From Chryseobacterium sp. IHB B 17019 (GTDB taxonomy: Bacteria; Bacteroidota; Bacteroidia; Flavobacteriales; Weeksellaceae), in contig NZ_CP013293.1 of NCBI RefSeq assembly GCF_001456155.1, forward strand, positions 3,844,001 through 3,908,000: 64,000 nt of DNA, in the 5' to 3' direction. A program made the position numbers and the translations under genes. The notes under the pieces were generated by a model. It ran no database searches, had not been told where the DNA came from, and saw only the letters and a program-made list of their open reading frames with translations. The stretch's first letter is position 1, and each line of letters starts with the position of its first letter. Positions 26,306 to 34,658 of the stretch are shown piece after piece.

Positions 26306-27700
26306 TTATTTTAAGCTTCCCACCATATCTTCAGGCTTCACCCATTCGTCAAACTGTTCGGAAGTTACAAAACCTAAATTAATAGCTTCTTCTTTCAACG
26401 TTGTTCCATTTTTATGAGCTGTTTTGGCAATTTTTGCTGCATTTTCATAACCGATATGAGTGTTCAAGGCAGTTACGAGCATCAAAGATTTGTCTACCAA
26501 CTCCTTAATTCTTTCATGATTCGGTTCAATTCCTACTGCACAATGATCATTAAATGAAATACATGCATCCGCAATCAACTGTGCCGACTGTAAGAAATTG
26601 TAAGCCATCACAGGCTTGAAAACATTCAGTTCATAATTACCCTGAGTTCCTGCAAAAGAAATCGTAGTATCATTTCCTAAAACCTGCGCGCAAACCATTG
26701 TCATCGCTTCATTTTGTGTAGGATTTACTTTTCCCGGCATAATTGACGAGCCCGGTTCATTCTCAGGAATATGAATTTCACCAATTCCCGAACGCGGCCC
26801 GGAAGCCAATAATCTGATATCCTGAGCAATTTTGTATAACGAAACCGCCAGTTGTTTCAACGCTCCGTGAGATTCTACAATGGCGTCGTGAGCAGCCAAA
26901 GCTTCAAATTTATTTTCTGCGGTTACAAAAGGAAGATTCGTGAATTTTGCAATATATTCCGCTACTTTTACATCGTAACCTTTTGGAGTATTCAATCCAG
27001 TCCCCACTGCAGTTCCTCCCAAAGCAAGCTCGGAAAGGTGAGGTAATGTATTTTTCAACGCTTTAATTCCATAATTCAACTGAGCGACATACCCGGAAAA
27101 CTCCTGGCCTAAAGTCAATGGAGTGGCATCCATCAAATGGGTTCTCCCGATTTTAACGATATCTTTAAACGCTTCTGATTTTTCTTTTAAGGTATCTCTT
27201 AATTTTTCAACCGCAGGAATAGTTGTTTCAACCACTTTTTTATAGGCGGCGATGTGCATTGCTGTCGGATATGTATCGTTAGAAGACTGGGATTTGTTCA
27301 CGTCATCATTCGGGTGAACTTCAGATTTGTCGCCCAAAGTTCCGCCATTATTGACATGGGCCCGGTTGGAAATAACTTCATTCACATTCATATTCGACTG
27401 TGTTCCGGAACCCGTTTGCCAGATCACCAAAGGAAACTGGTCATTTAATTTTCCTTCTAAAATTTCGTCGCAGACTTTCGCGATCATATCTCTTTTTTCG
27501 GCAGCAAGAACTCCCAAATCCGTGTTGGTGAAAGCAGCCGCTTTTTTTAAATAAGCAAAAGCTTCGATAATTTCATGTGGCATAGAACCTTCCGGCCCAA
27601 TCTTGAAATTGTTTCTAGAACGTTCCGTTTGTGCGCCCCAAAACTTATCAGCAGGAACTTGCACTTCTCCCATGGTGTCTTTTTCTATTCTGTAATTCAT
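26306..27700 (-). CDS. fumC: Class II fumarate hydratase
   Basis: Iron-independent homotetrameric TCA-cycle enzyme that interconverts fumarate and malate. The start is ATG 27700 (464 aa, [16 protein letters not shown]), the standard FumC N-terminus; the upstream in-frame extension is dropped. Signature [15 protein letters not shown], the substrate-binding GSGTQSNMN and [14 protein letters not shown], and the catalytic TGRTHL-type [12 protein letters not shown] are all present. It is transcribed divergently from an unrelated class I fumarase, with a 172-bp repeat element between the two. Confidence 0.96.
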   Translation of the reverse strand: MNYRIEKDTMGEVQVPADKFWGAQTERSRNNFKIGPEGSMPHEIIEAFAYLKKAAAFTNTDLGVLAAEKRDMIAKVCDEILEGKLNDQFPLVIWQTGSGTQSNMNVNEVISNRAHVNNGGTLGDKSEVHPNDDVNKSQSSNDTYPTAMHIAAYKKVVETTIPAVEKLRDTLKEKSEAFKDIVKIGRTHLMDATPLTLGQEFSGYVAQLNYGIKALKNTLPHLSELALGGTAVGTGLNTPKGYDVKVAEYIAKFTNLPFVTAENKFEALAAHDAIVESHGALKQLAVSLYKIAQDIRLLASGPRSGIGEIHIPENEPGSSIMPGKVNPTQNEAMTMVCAQVLGNDTTISFAGTQGNYELNVFKPVMAYNFLQSAQLIADACISFNDHCAVGIEPNHERIKELVDKSLMLVTALNTHIGYENAAKIAKTAHKNGTTLKEEAINLGFVTSEQFDEWVKPEDMVGSLK

Positions 27701-27725
27701 TGTGATTGAAATTTTTAATTTTTTA

Positions 27726-27897
27726 TTTAACCACAAAAGGCACAAAAGATTTAAATTGAAATTTTAATAGCTATACAAAGCTCACAAAATGAAATCTCGA
27801 AGAGGTTTCAAAAACTTATGTGTTCTTCTAAGACATTATTTTATTAAACTTAAGATAACTAATGTGTCAAAAAGCTTTTGTGTCTTTTGTGGTTAAA
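27726..27897. repeat. 172-bp MITE-like element, copy A
   Basis: The ends are inverted: TTTAACCACAAAAGGCACAA at 27726 and, mirrored at 27897, TTTAACCACAAAAGACACAA. The reverse complement aligns along most of its length with the element at 41798-41969, sharing an internal AGAASACACATAA-like block. No open frame is present. It fills half of the 328-bp gap between the two fumarase genes; apart from it the gap shows only a TATTTTTG -7 box at 28003-28010, before the class I gene. Confidence 0.7.
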
Positions 27898-28002
27898 AAT
27901 AGGTTCCATAAAGTTAAATATAAATGAAAACTCTCGCAATTTATAATCATTATAAATATCAATCTAAGTCACTGATTTTACTCATGTTTTTTGCGTAAGC
28001 CG

Positions 28003-28010
28003 TATTTTTG
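28003..28010 (+). promoter_or_regulatory. Candidate -7 box (TATTTTTG) before class I fumarase
   Basis: It matches TAnnTTTG and lies 18 bp before the ATG. No TTG at a suitable -33 distance was found, so only the -7 element is supported. Confidence 0.4.
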
Positions 28011-28028
28011 CACCCAAAGAAAAATTGA

Positions 28029-29636
28029 ATGGAATTTAGATATCAGGATCCGTATCCGATTCAGAAAGATGATACGGTGTATAAAAAGCTTACATCAGAT
28101 TATGTGAAAGTTGAAAAATTGGGAGAAAGAGAAATTTTAACCATCGATCCAAAAGGTCTTGAGCTATTGGCTGAAGAAGCAATGGCCGATGTTTCTTTCA
28201 TGCTTCGTTCTTCACATTTAGAAAGTTTGAGAAGAATTATTGATGATCCTGAAGCTACAGATAACGACAGATTCGTTGCGTATAACTTATTGCAGAATGC
28301 TGCGGTTGCCGTTGAAGGAGCTTTGCCTTCTTGTCAGGATACAGGAACTGCGATTGTGATGGGTAAAAAAGGAGAAAATGTTTACACGGGCGTTGATGAC
28401 GGTGAATATTTAAGCAAAGGAATCTATAACACATACCAAAAAAGGAATTTAAGATATTCTCAGGTTGTCCCTTTGACGATGTTTGACGAGAAAAATTCGG
28501 GTTCAAATCTTCCGGCGCAGATTGATATTTATGCTAAAAAAGGAGATTACTACGAGTTTTTATTTTTAACAAAAGGTGGAGGTTCTGCCAACAAAACTTT
28601 CCTTTATCAAAAAACGAAATCTTTATTAAACGAAAAATCTCTTGAAGCTTTTGTAAAAGAGAGAATTTCAGATTTAGGAACGGCTGCCTGTCCGCCTTAC
28701 CATTTAGCTTTGGTGATTGGTGGAACTTCTGCGGAAGCAAATTTAGCTGCGGTGAAAAAAGCATCCGCGAAATATTACGATAATCTTCCGACAGAAGGAA
28801 ATGAAGCCGGACAAGCCTTCAGAGACTTGGAATGGGAAGCAAAAGTTCAGAAAATCTGCCAGGAAAGTGCTATTGGTGCCCAGTTTGGAGGTAAATATCT
28901 GACTCATGATGTTCGAGTGATAAGATTGCCACGTCACGCAGCTTCTTGCCCGGTTGGTATGGGAGTTTCCTGTTCGGCAGATAGAAATATTAAAGGTAAA
29001 ATTACCAAAGAAGGTATTTTCTTAGAGCAATTGGAACAAGATCCGAAAAGATTTTTACCCGCAACACCGCCACATTTGGAAGAAGCGATTGAGATTGATT
29101 TGAATAAGCCAATGCCCGAAATTTTAGCAGAGCTTTCAAAATATCCGATCAAAACAAGATTAAAATTAAATGGAACCCTGATTGTTGCCAGAGATATTGC
29201 TCACGCAAAAATCAAAGAATTATTGGACAGCGGACAACCAATGCCGGAATATTTCAAAAATCACCCGATTTATTACGCAGGACCTGCAAAAACTCCAGAA
29301 GGTATGGCTTCAGGAAGCTTCGGGCCTACAACGGCGGGAAGAATGGACGTTTATGTTGATGAATTCCAAAGCCACGGCGGAAGCATGGTGATGTTGGCAA
29401 AAGGAAACAGAACCAAAGACGTTACGGATGCTTGTAATAAGTATGGAGGTTTCTATTTGGGATCAGTGGGTGGACCTGCTGCAATTCTTGCAAAAGATAA
29501 TATTTTATCCGTTGAGGTGGTAGATTTCCCGGAATTAGGAATGGAAGCTGTAAGAAAAATCGAAGTGAAAGATTTTCCTGCATTCATTATTACGGATGAT
29601 AAAGGGAATGATTTCTTTGCAGATCTTGCTCATTAA
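28029..29636 (+). CDS. Class I fumarate hydratase (4Fe-4S)
   Basis: Iron-sulfur fumarase of the FumA/FumB family, 535 aa, catalysing the same reaction as FumC. The three expected cluster cysteines are visible in [20 protein letters not shown] and [13 protein letters not shown]. The C-terminal beta domain has [38 protein letters not shown] and KGNRTKDV. Alpha and beta parts are fused as in E. coli. Having both a cluster-dependent and a cluster-free fumarase side by side probably allows flux under both low and high oxidative stress or iron limitation (inference). Confidence 0.95.
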   Translation: MEFRYQDPYPIQKDDTVYKKLTSDYVKVEKLGEREILTIDPKGLELLAEEAMADVSFMLRSSHLESLRRIIDDPEATDNDRFVAYNLLQNAAVAVEGALPSCQDTGTAIVMGKKGENVYTGVDDGEYLSKGIYNTYQKRNLRYSQVVPLTMFDEKNSGSNLPAQIDIYAKKGDYYEFLFLTKGGGSANKTFLYQKTKSLLNEKSLEAFVKERISDLGTAACPPYHLALVIGGTSAEANLAAVKKASAKYYDNLPTEGNEAGQAFRDLEWEAKVQKICQESAIGAQFGGKYLTHDVRVIRLPRHAASCPVGMGVSCSADRNIKGKITKEGIFLEQLEQDPKRFLPATPPHLEEAIEIDLNKPMPEILAELSKYPIKTRLKLNGTLIVARDIAHAKIKELLDSGQPMPEYFKNHPIYYAGPAKTPEGMASGSFGPTTAGRMDVYVDEFQSHGGSMVMLAKGNRTKDVTDACNKYGGFYLGSVGGPAAILAKDNILSVEVVDFPELGMEAVRKIEVKDFPAFIITDDKGNDFFADLAH

Positions 29637-29693
29637 ATCAGAAAATATTTTGTTAAGATATTAGCATGTGATGCTTTTATAAACGTATATAAA

Positions 29694-29725
29694 AAAATTC
29701 CAAAGCTTGCTTTGGAATTTTATTT
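29694..29725. terminator. Bidirectional hairpin after class I fumarase
   Basis: AAAATTCCAAAGC (29694-29706) pairs perfectly with GCTTTGGAATTTT (29709-29721). It serves the plus-strand fumarase and the convergent lipoprotein gene. Confidence 0.85.
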
Positions 29726-29742
29726 ATAATGAAGTTGCAGAT

Positions 29743-30186
29743 TTACTTTGCTTTATAAGTATTGCCTTTAGAATCTTTAAGCGTATTTTCATCAACAATT
29801 GTTAGTTCCTTTTTTTCGTCTCCCATGTCAGATTTTAAAGAGATTTTATTTCCTGAAACCTGATAAGTAGCAGGGAAAATAATATCGCCACCAGGTAAAT
29901 AATCAGCAGTAGAATCTGTTTTGAACTCAATAAAGCCAGGATTAGACAATTCAGGATCTTTATTTGGTTTTTCTCCAGGTGCTAGTTGTCTTTCAAATAT
30001 TTTTCCAACTAACTTTTGGTCTGAAGCGGAAGCTATATTTGTTTTAGAAACAGATGTAGAATCTGCCACTGCAGCAGAACTTGTTTCGTTTAATGTTTGG
30101 TCTCCGGTTTTTACTTCCTTTGAGCTACAAGAATAAATTAACAATGAAGAACCTAATAATGCCGAAATTAAAATTTTTTTATTCAT
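29743..30186 (-). CDS. Lipoprotein of unknown function
   Basis: A 147-aa protein with a lipoprotein signal (ILISALLGSSLLIYSC, Cys about residue 20). A Ser/Thr/Ala-rich linker leads to a small beta domain: KLVGKIFERQLAPGEKPN, FIEFKTDSTADYLPGGDIIFPATYQVSGNKISLKS, ELTIVDENTLKDSKGNTYKAK. The alternating pattern resembles META/NlpE-like or lipocalin-like small barrels, but I cannot assign a family. It is a single gene facing the class I fumarase across a shared terminator. Confidence 0.6.
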   Translation of the reverse strand: MNKKILISALLGSSLLIYSCSSKEVKTGDQTLNETSSAAVADSTSVSKTNIASASDQKLVGKIFERQLAPGEKPNKDPELSNPGFIEFKTDSTADYLPGGDIIFPATYQVSGNKISLKSDMGDEKKELTIVDENTLKDSKGNTYKAK

Positions 30187-30332
30187 TTGAAATTTTTTTT
30201 TGCAAATGTATAGAAAAAATGTTGGTTAAATTTTTATTTAAATAACTTGAGTTTCGTGATAAGAAAATAGCAATACTTATTATTTGGATTTAGTTTAAAA
30301 TCAAAATAAATAATAAAATAGGCTACATATCT

Positions 30333-30364
30333 TTTGTGTACAAAAATAAAAAGTCCTATTTTTG
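30333..30364 (+). promoter_or_regulatory. Bacteroidetes-type promoter for the His-rich membrane protein
   Basis: TTTG (30333-30336) and TATTTTTG (30357-30364) are separated by 20 bp, an almost ideal -33/-7 pair. The ATG at 30382 follows 17 bp later, leaving a very short leader. Confidence 0.75.
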
Positions 30365-30381
30365 CCTAAAATCTTTAAGAA

Positions 30382-30672
30382 ATGATAACGATTTTATCAG
30401 CGTTTTGGCCGTTTTACCAATTCCTATGGACAGTTTTCTTCGTGATAATGTTCCTGGTAGGTTTTTGGTGTATTTTTATGTTCTTCGGATTGGTAATTCC
30501 AATGTGGTTGACAGAAGGTTTGAAAGAATATTTCGGGAAAGTAAAACCTTTTGATCCTGAAGATATCAGAAGAAAGCAAGTTAATGAGCAGGAAGGTGTA
30601 GAGGTGATCTACAGCAGCCCTAAAGGTAACGGTCCTTTCTTACACGATGATCACGGACACGGACATCATTAA
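30382..30672 (+). CDS. 96-aa membrane protein with His-rich tail
   Basis: The start ATG 30382 gives a protein with a strongly hydrophobic N-terminal half (two helices: FWPFYQFLWTVFFVIMFLVGFW and CIFMFFGLVIPMWL), then a cytosolic or periplasmic stretch and a C-terminus DDHGHGHH able to bind metal. I do not recognise a family. It has its own strong promoter and a terminator at 30738-30765, so it is expressed alone. A slightly earlier shadow frame (from 30336) is not coding. Confidence 0.65.
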   Translation: MITILSAFWPFYQFLWTVFFVIMFLVGFWCIFMFFGLVIPMWLTEGLKEYFGKVKPFDPEDIRRKQVNEQEGVEVIYSSPKGNGPFLHDDHGHGHH

Positions 30673-30737
30673 TTGATTGTCATTGTTTTCTCACTTGAAT
30701 TCTGAGAAAGCAATATCAAAGCAAAACAACATATATT

Positions 30738-30768
30738 AAACCACTTACTTTAGTAGGTGGTTTTTCTT
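30738..30768 (+). terminator. Terminator after the His-rich membrane protein
   Basis: AAACCACTTAC (30738-30748) pairs with GTAGGTGGTTT (30753-30763), with one G-U, around TTTA, followed by a T run. It abuts the 3' end of the convergent AraC gene. Confidence 0.8.
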
Positions 30769-31638
30769 TTATTGCATTCTTAACTTTTCGGGTGAGACTC
30801 CAAACTTCTTTTTGAAGGCTCTTGTGAAGTTCTGCACATATTCATAGCCGCATTCTATGGCAATTTCTTTGATCAGTATTTCTTTGTTAATGATGAGTTT
30901 TTTTGCTCTCAGCATCCTTAGTTCTGCAATATAATCACTCACAGTAATATTATATTGTGTCTTGAATTCTTTTCGGATTTTATTTTGATTGATACCGATG
31001 AGCTTCCCGATGTCTTCAACTTTAATATTCTTATGGTAATTCTCATCAACGAATTTTTTGATCATTAACGGTATTTCCGGAGTTTCCTCAGTGATGTTTT
31101 TTCCATTAAACTGTTCAAAAATCAGAATTAAAAATTTAATAATTTTTGCTTCAACGAATAATTTCTGCATTACTCCTTTTTGGGGATGGCCTAGAATTTC
31201 CTTTAAAATCATGTGCATTTCAACAGTCATATACGGTGGAGTTTGCTTATGAAGGAAAATGAAATTATTCTTAATCATGCTTTCCAGGATATGTGCACTT
31301 TCTTTATCGTATTCAGGATTGATGAGGTTCACAATATAATTATAACTGATCTGAATTTGAAGATATTTTAAAATTTCCTGTCTTTCTGTCCACAGCTCAA
31401 CAATATTTTCCTGTGATGAATAATGTAGAATGTATTGATTTTTTTTGAATAAAAATTTTGAACCGCAGTCGGGTGTTTTAAGATAAATATCAGGACTCAG
31501 CAAAAACAAAATGTTAAAACTCAATGGGCTTTCAATTATTATCGAAGATGAAAATTTTTCAGGATACAAGTCTTCCTGCATAACAATTTTTATGTCTTCA
31601 GATCTGAAAAATAATCCTTTATCTGATTGATTCTTCAT
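30769..31638 (-). CDS. AraC family transcriptional regulator
   Basis: A 289-aa regulator from ATG 31638; the frame stays open upstream to a TTG at 31734, so a slightly longer protein is possible. The C-terminal 100 aa are an AraC/XylS domain with two helix-turn-helices (IKVEDIGKLIGINQNKIRKEFKTQY and ILIKEIAIECGYEYVQNFTRAFKKKFGVSPEKLR). The N-terminal half is an unrecognised sensor domain with many hydrophobic segments. The gene is divergent from the T9SS cargo protein at 31789, which could be its target (inference). Confidence 0.85.
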   Translation of the reverse strand: MKNQSDKGLFFRSEDIKIVMQEDLYPEKFSSSIIIESPLSFNILFLLSPDIYLKTPDCGSKFLFKKNQYILHYSSQENIVELWTERQEILKYLQIQISYNYIVNLINPEYDKESAHILESMIKNNFIFLHKQTPPYMTVEMHMILKEILGHPQKGVMQKLFVEAKIIKFLILIFEQFNGKNITEETPEIPLMIKKFVDENYHKNIKVEDIGKLIGINQNKIRKEFKTQYNITVSDYIAELRMLRAKKLIINKEILIKEIAIECGYEYVQNFTRAFKKKFGVSPEKLRMQ

Positions 31639-31788
31639 ATAAACGGCTTTACAGGTATGGTACAACTTCAAATAATAGCTGAATCTGGGATAACAAAAAG
31701 GTTGGAAATGATAACCTGAGGTTAATAAAGTCAACTAATTTTGTGCAAAATTAAATATAATTTAGAATAAATAAAAATAATATTAAAT

Positions 31789-32823
31789 ATGTTTGGAAAA
31801 TTACAAGTTGTGATGCAGAAAATTGGAGTTGGTTTAGGACTGTTGATGAGTACAGCAGGTTATATAAATGCTCAACAATGTACCGATCCAGGAACCAATA
31901 CAGGGGATCTTGGTTGTGTGACATTCAATTATAATGGACAATCTGTTACGTACACAACCGTAAGAGGTGCAGATGGAAAAATTTGGCTTCAACAAAATTT
32001 AGGAAGTGCAAAAGTGGCTTCCTCATTTGATGATGCAGATTCTTTCGGAGACCTTTTCCAATGGGGAAGATGGGATGACGGCCACCAGTTGAGAACTTCT
32101 GCGACAACAACAATACCTTCTACAAACTCTCCAGCGGGATTGGCAGGAGTGAACTCATTTATAATCGGTTCCGGCTCCGCGTCGTGGTGGGCAACCAATG
32201 CGACAAGTGATGCCTGGAACGCGAATAACAAGACGGAAGCAACTGCCGCAATCGGCGCAGATCCATGCATGGCAATCGGGCAGGGGTGGAGGCTTCCCAA
32301 AACTGCAGAATGGGTAACTTTAGTTGGTGCCGAAGGTATTACCAATCCGTCATCAGCATATTTAAGCTATTTGAAATTACCTGCAGGGGGCTACAGAAGC
32401 AATACTACCGGGAACCTCACATATGTCGGACAAAGGGGATATTTTTGGAGTTCAGACACCGCAAACACAGGTGGAAAATTTCTTTATGTTGGATCAACTA
32501 TTGTTACTCCTACTTCCGGAGGCGCAAGAGGTCAGGGAGAGTCAGTAAGATGTATCAAAGATTTTACAGGGTTGGCAACTTCTGATATAAGTCTTAAGAT
32601 TAATTCAATTGAAATGTATCCAAATCCTACCAAAGGAATATTGAATATTAAAGCTGATTCATCCATCGAAAACCTAAACATCATTAATGCTGTAGGACAA
32701 AAAATCAATGCCCAGTTCTCCAATAATCAAATTAATATGCAAGGTCTTTCTAACGGAATGTACATTGTAGAATTAAAATTAAAAAATGGAGAAGCTATTT
32801 CTAAAAAAGTAATAAAAAATTAA
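31789..32823 (+). CDS. FISUMP-like exported protein with T9SS type A sorting domain
   Basis: A 344-aa exported protein. After a signal peptide (GLGLLMSTAGYINA, cleavage near QQCT) comes a domain like the Fibrobacter succinogenes major paralogous (FISUMP) domain: GADGKIWLQQNLG, FGDLFQWGRWDDGHQ, PCMAIGQGWRLPKTAEW, GYFWSSDT and GESVRCIKD. The C-terminal 75 aa, with IEMYPNPTKGILNIKADS and GMYIVELKLKNGEAISKKVIK, is a type IX secretion type A sorting domain. It is likely displayed on the cell surface or released. Its role is unknown; an AraC regulator is divergent. Confidence 0.82.
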   Translation: MFGKLQVVMQKIGVGLGLLMSTAGYINAQQCTDPGTNTGDLGCVTFNYNGQSVTYTTVRGADGKIWLQQNLGSAKVASSFDDADSFGDLFQWGRWDDGHQLRTSATTTIPSTNSPAGLAGVNSFIIGSGSASWWATNATSDAWNANNKTEATAAIGADPCMAIGQGWRLPKTAEWVTLVGAEGITNPSSAYLSYLKLPAGGYRSNTTGNLTYVGQRGYFWSSDTANTGGKFLYVGSTIVTPTSGGARGQGESVRCIKDFTGLATSDISLKINSIEMYPNPTKGILNIKADSSIENLNIINAVGQKINAQFSNNQINMQGLSNGMYIVELKLKNGEAISKKVIKN

Positions 32824-32864
32824 TTCTATAAATATTTAATTCATATTAACTCTATTAAAATAGT

Positions 32865-32899
32865 GATTATGGCGCGGGCCAAAGGCCCGCGCCATAATC
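32865..32899. terminator. GC-rich perfect hairpin between convergent genes
   Basis: GATTATGGCGCGGGCC (32865-32880) and its exact complement (32884-32899) enclose an AAA triloop. It can terminate both the T9SS cargo gene and ohr. The high G+C stands out against its surroundings and recalls the palindrome at 59267-59317. Confidence 0.75.
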
Positions 32900-32932
32900 T
32901 GTTTAAAAAATATAGGTAAATTCTGTTTAAAA

Positions 32933-33364
32933 TCAGATAATATTAATTTCAACATTAATATTCCCTCTCGACATTTTAGAGTATGGACAAGTCTGATGAG
33001 CTTCTTCAGTAAGCAATTTTGCTGTTTCATTGTCAATTCCCGGAAGACTAACATTCAATCGAGCCTGTAAAAAATAAGCCTCGTCACTCATACAAAGATC
33101 CACTTCAGCATCTACTGCTGTTTCGGGCGAAAGTCTGATCTTTCTTTTTCTGGCAGCAATTCCCAATGCTCCGATAAAGCAGGCTGACCATCCAGCGGCA
33201 AAAAGCTGTTCCGGATTCGTCCCGGTTTCTATTCCACCTGGTGTTGAAAGTTTTACATTAAGATTATTGTCGGAGCTTTTAGAAAATCCGTCTCGGCCTC
33301 CTGTGGTGTGAGTTTTTCCTGTGTATAACACTTTTTCTGCGGTTAAGGTTTGATTATTTTCCAT
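32933..33364 (-). CDS. Organic hydroperoxide resistance protein (Ohr/OsmC)
   Basis: Thiol peroxidase of 143 aa that detoxifies organic hydroperoxides. The two catalytic cysteines are in GWSACFIGAL and AHQTCPYSKM, with the Ohr N-terminus EKVLYTGKTHTTGGRDG and the NPEQLFAAGW motif. No MarR-type OhrR regulator is adjacent. The alpha/beta hydrolase gene lies upstream on the same strand, separated by an AT-rich 60-bp spacer, so co-transcription is possible. Confidence 0.92.
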   Translation of the reverse strand: MENNQTLTAEKVLYTGKTHTTGGRDGFSKSSDNNLNVKLSTPGGIETGTNPEQLFAAGWSACFIGALGIAARKRKIRLSPETAVDAEVDLCMSDEAYFLQARLNVSLPGIDNETAKLLTEEAHQTCPYSKMSRGNINVEINII

Positions 33365-33424
33365 TGTTAAAAAAATTAGATTGTTATTTATTATGAATTA
33401 TGAATTGTGATTGTAAATTGTGAA

Positions 33425-34411
33425 CTATTTTGAATATCCGTCCACTTCAAAAATGGCCTCAGCAAAGGATTTCGGGTCTTCTTGGGGAACATTATGTCCT
33501 ATTCCTTTTAAAATTTTATGAGAATATTTTCCTGTAAATTTATTGGCATAAGCTTTTCCATCGATGGCTGCTTCGTCAAAATCGCTGCTGATCGTAATGG
33601 AGGGAACCGTAATTACAGGCCGTGTTGACAATTTTTTCTCCAGTTCATCATATTTTGTTTCTCCTTTTGCTAAAGACAATCTCCATCGGTAATTGTGAAT
33701 AACAATGGCCACGTGATCCGGATTATTGAAAGACTGTGCGGTCTGATCATAAGTTGATTTGTCAAAATTCCATAATGATGAAGCGGTTTTCCAGATTAGC
33801 TTATTGAATTCATACGTGTTTTCTTTATATCCTTTTTCACCGCGATCCGTAGAAAAATAGTACTGATACCACCACCCTGATTCGGCTGCAGGAGGCAATG
33901 GATTTTTATTAGAATCCAGATTGGTGATTAAATATCCACTTACGGAAACCAGGCCTTTCACACGATCCGGCCAAAGCGCAGCCATTACATCCGCAGTTCT
34001 TGCGCCCCAATCAAATCCTCCGACAATCGCTTTGTCAATTTTTAAGGAATCCATTAAATTAATAATATCCATTGCAATTGCCGACTGCTGACCATTTCTC
34101 ATTGTTTTATCAGAAAGAAAACGAGTCGTACCAAAACCTCTCAAATAGGGTGTAATTACTCGATATCCTTTTGCTGTCAATATTGGAACAACCTCCTCAT
34201 AACTATGAATATCGTAAGGCCAGCCGTGAAGTAAAATTACAGGGGTTCCACTGGAAGGTCCGGCTTCTGTATAACCGATATTCAGGGCGCCTGCATCAAT
34301 TTGTTTTAATGTTCCTAATGAGCTTTTCGGTTGTTGAGCATGTAATCCGAGATTAAAAATTAAAATAAGAATTGCACTAATCCAATAAATTTTTCGTGTT
34401 GATGGCTTCAT
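33425..34411 (-). CDS. Exported alpha/beta hydrolase with Asp nucleophile
   Basis: The start is ATG 34411 (328 aa), giving a signal peptide (IYWISAILILIFNLGLHA, cleavage near QQPK). The fold has VILLHGWPYDIHSY (oxyanion HGWP), VITPYLRGFG and the nucleophile elbow VGGFDWGART, in which Asp replaces Ser, as in epoxide hydrolases and haloalkane dehalogenases. The catalytic His is in GIGHNVPQEDP. An epoxide hydrolase-like activity in the periplasm is therefore likely; the substrate is unknown. It lies upstream of ohr on the same strand. Confidence 0.82.
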   Translation of the reverse strand: MKPSTRKIYWISAILILIFNLGLHAQQPKSSLGTLKQIDAGALNIGYTEAGPSSGTPVILLHGWPYDIHSYEEVVPILTAKGYRVITPYLRGFGTTRFLSDKTMRNGQQSAIAMDIINLMDSLKIDKAIVGGFDWGARTADVMAALWPDRVKGLVSVSGYLITNLDSNKNPLPPAAESGWWYQYYFSTDRGEKGYKENTYEFNKLIWKTASSLWNFDKSTYDQTAQSFNNPDHVAIVIHNYRWRLSLAKGETKYDELEKKLSTRPVITVPSITISSDFDEAAIDGKAYANKFTGKYSHKILKGIGHNVPQEDPKSFAEAIFEVDGYSK

Positions 34412-34658
34412 AGTATGATTTTTTAAATGATGCGTCAAAAGTAAAAAGCTTAAACAGGCAAAACCATTAAAATTTAGCTGAAACGGACAATCTTGATCCT
34501 GAATTAGACAAAACTTAAATTAAAAATTAAAGTACCTAATTATTAGGTAATGCATAGTTTTTCAGGAAGTTAAAAAATGCATTTTTTTCATTAAAAGATG
34601 AAAAATTCTTAAAAAATAATTAACTTTCGTATACTACTAATTTGAAAAAACGAACTTT

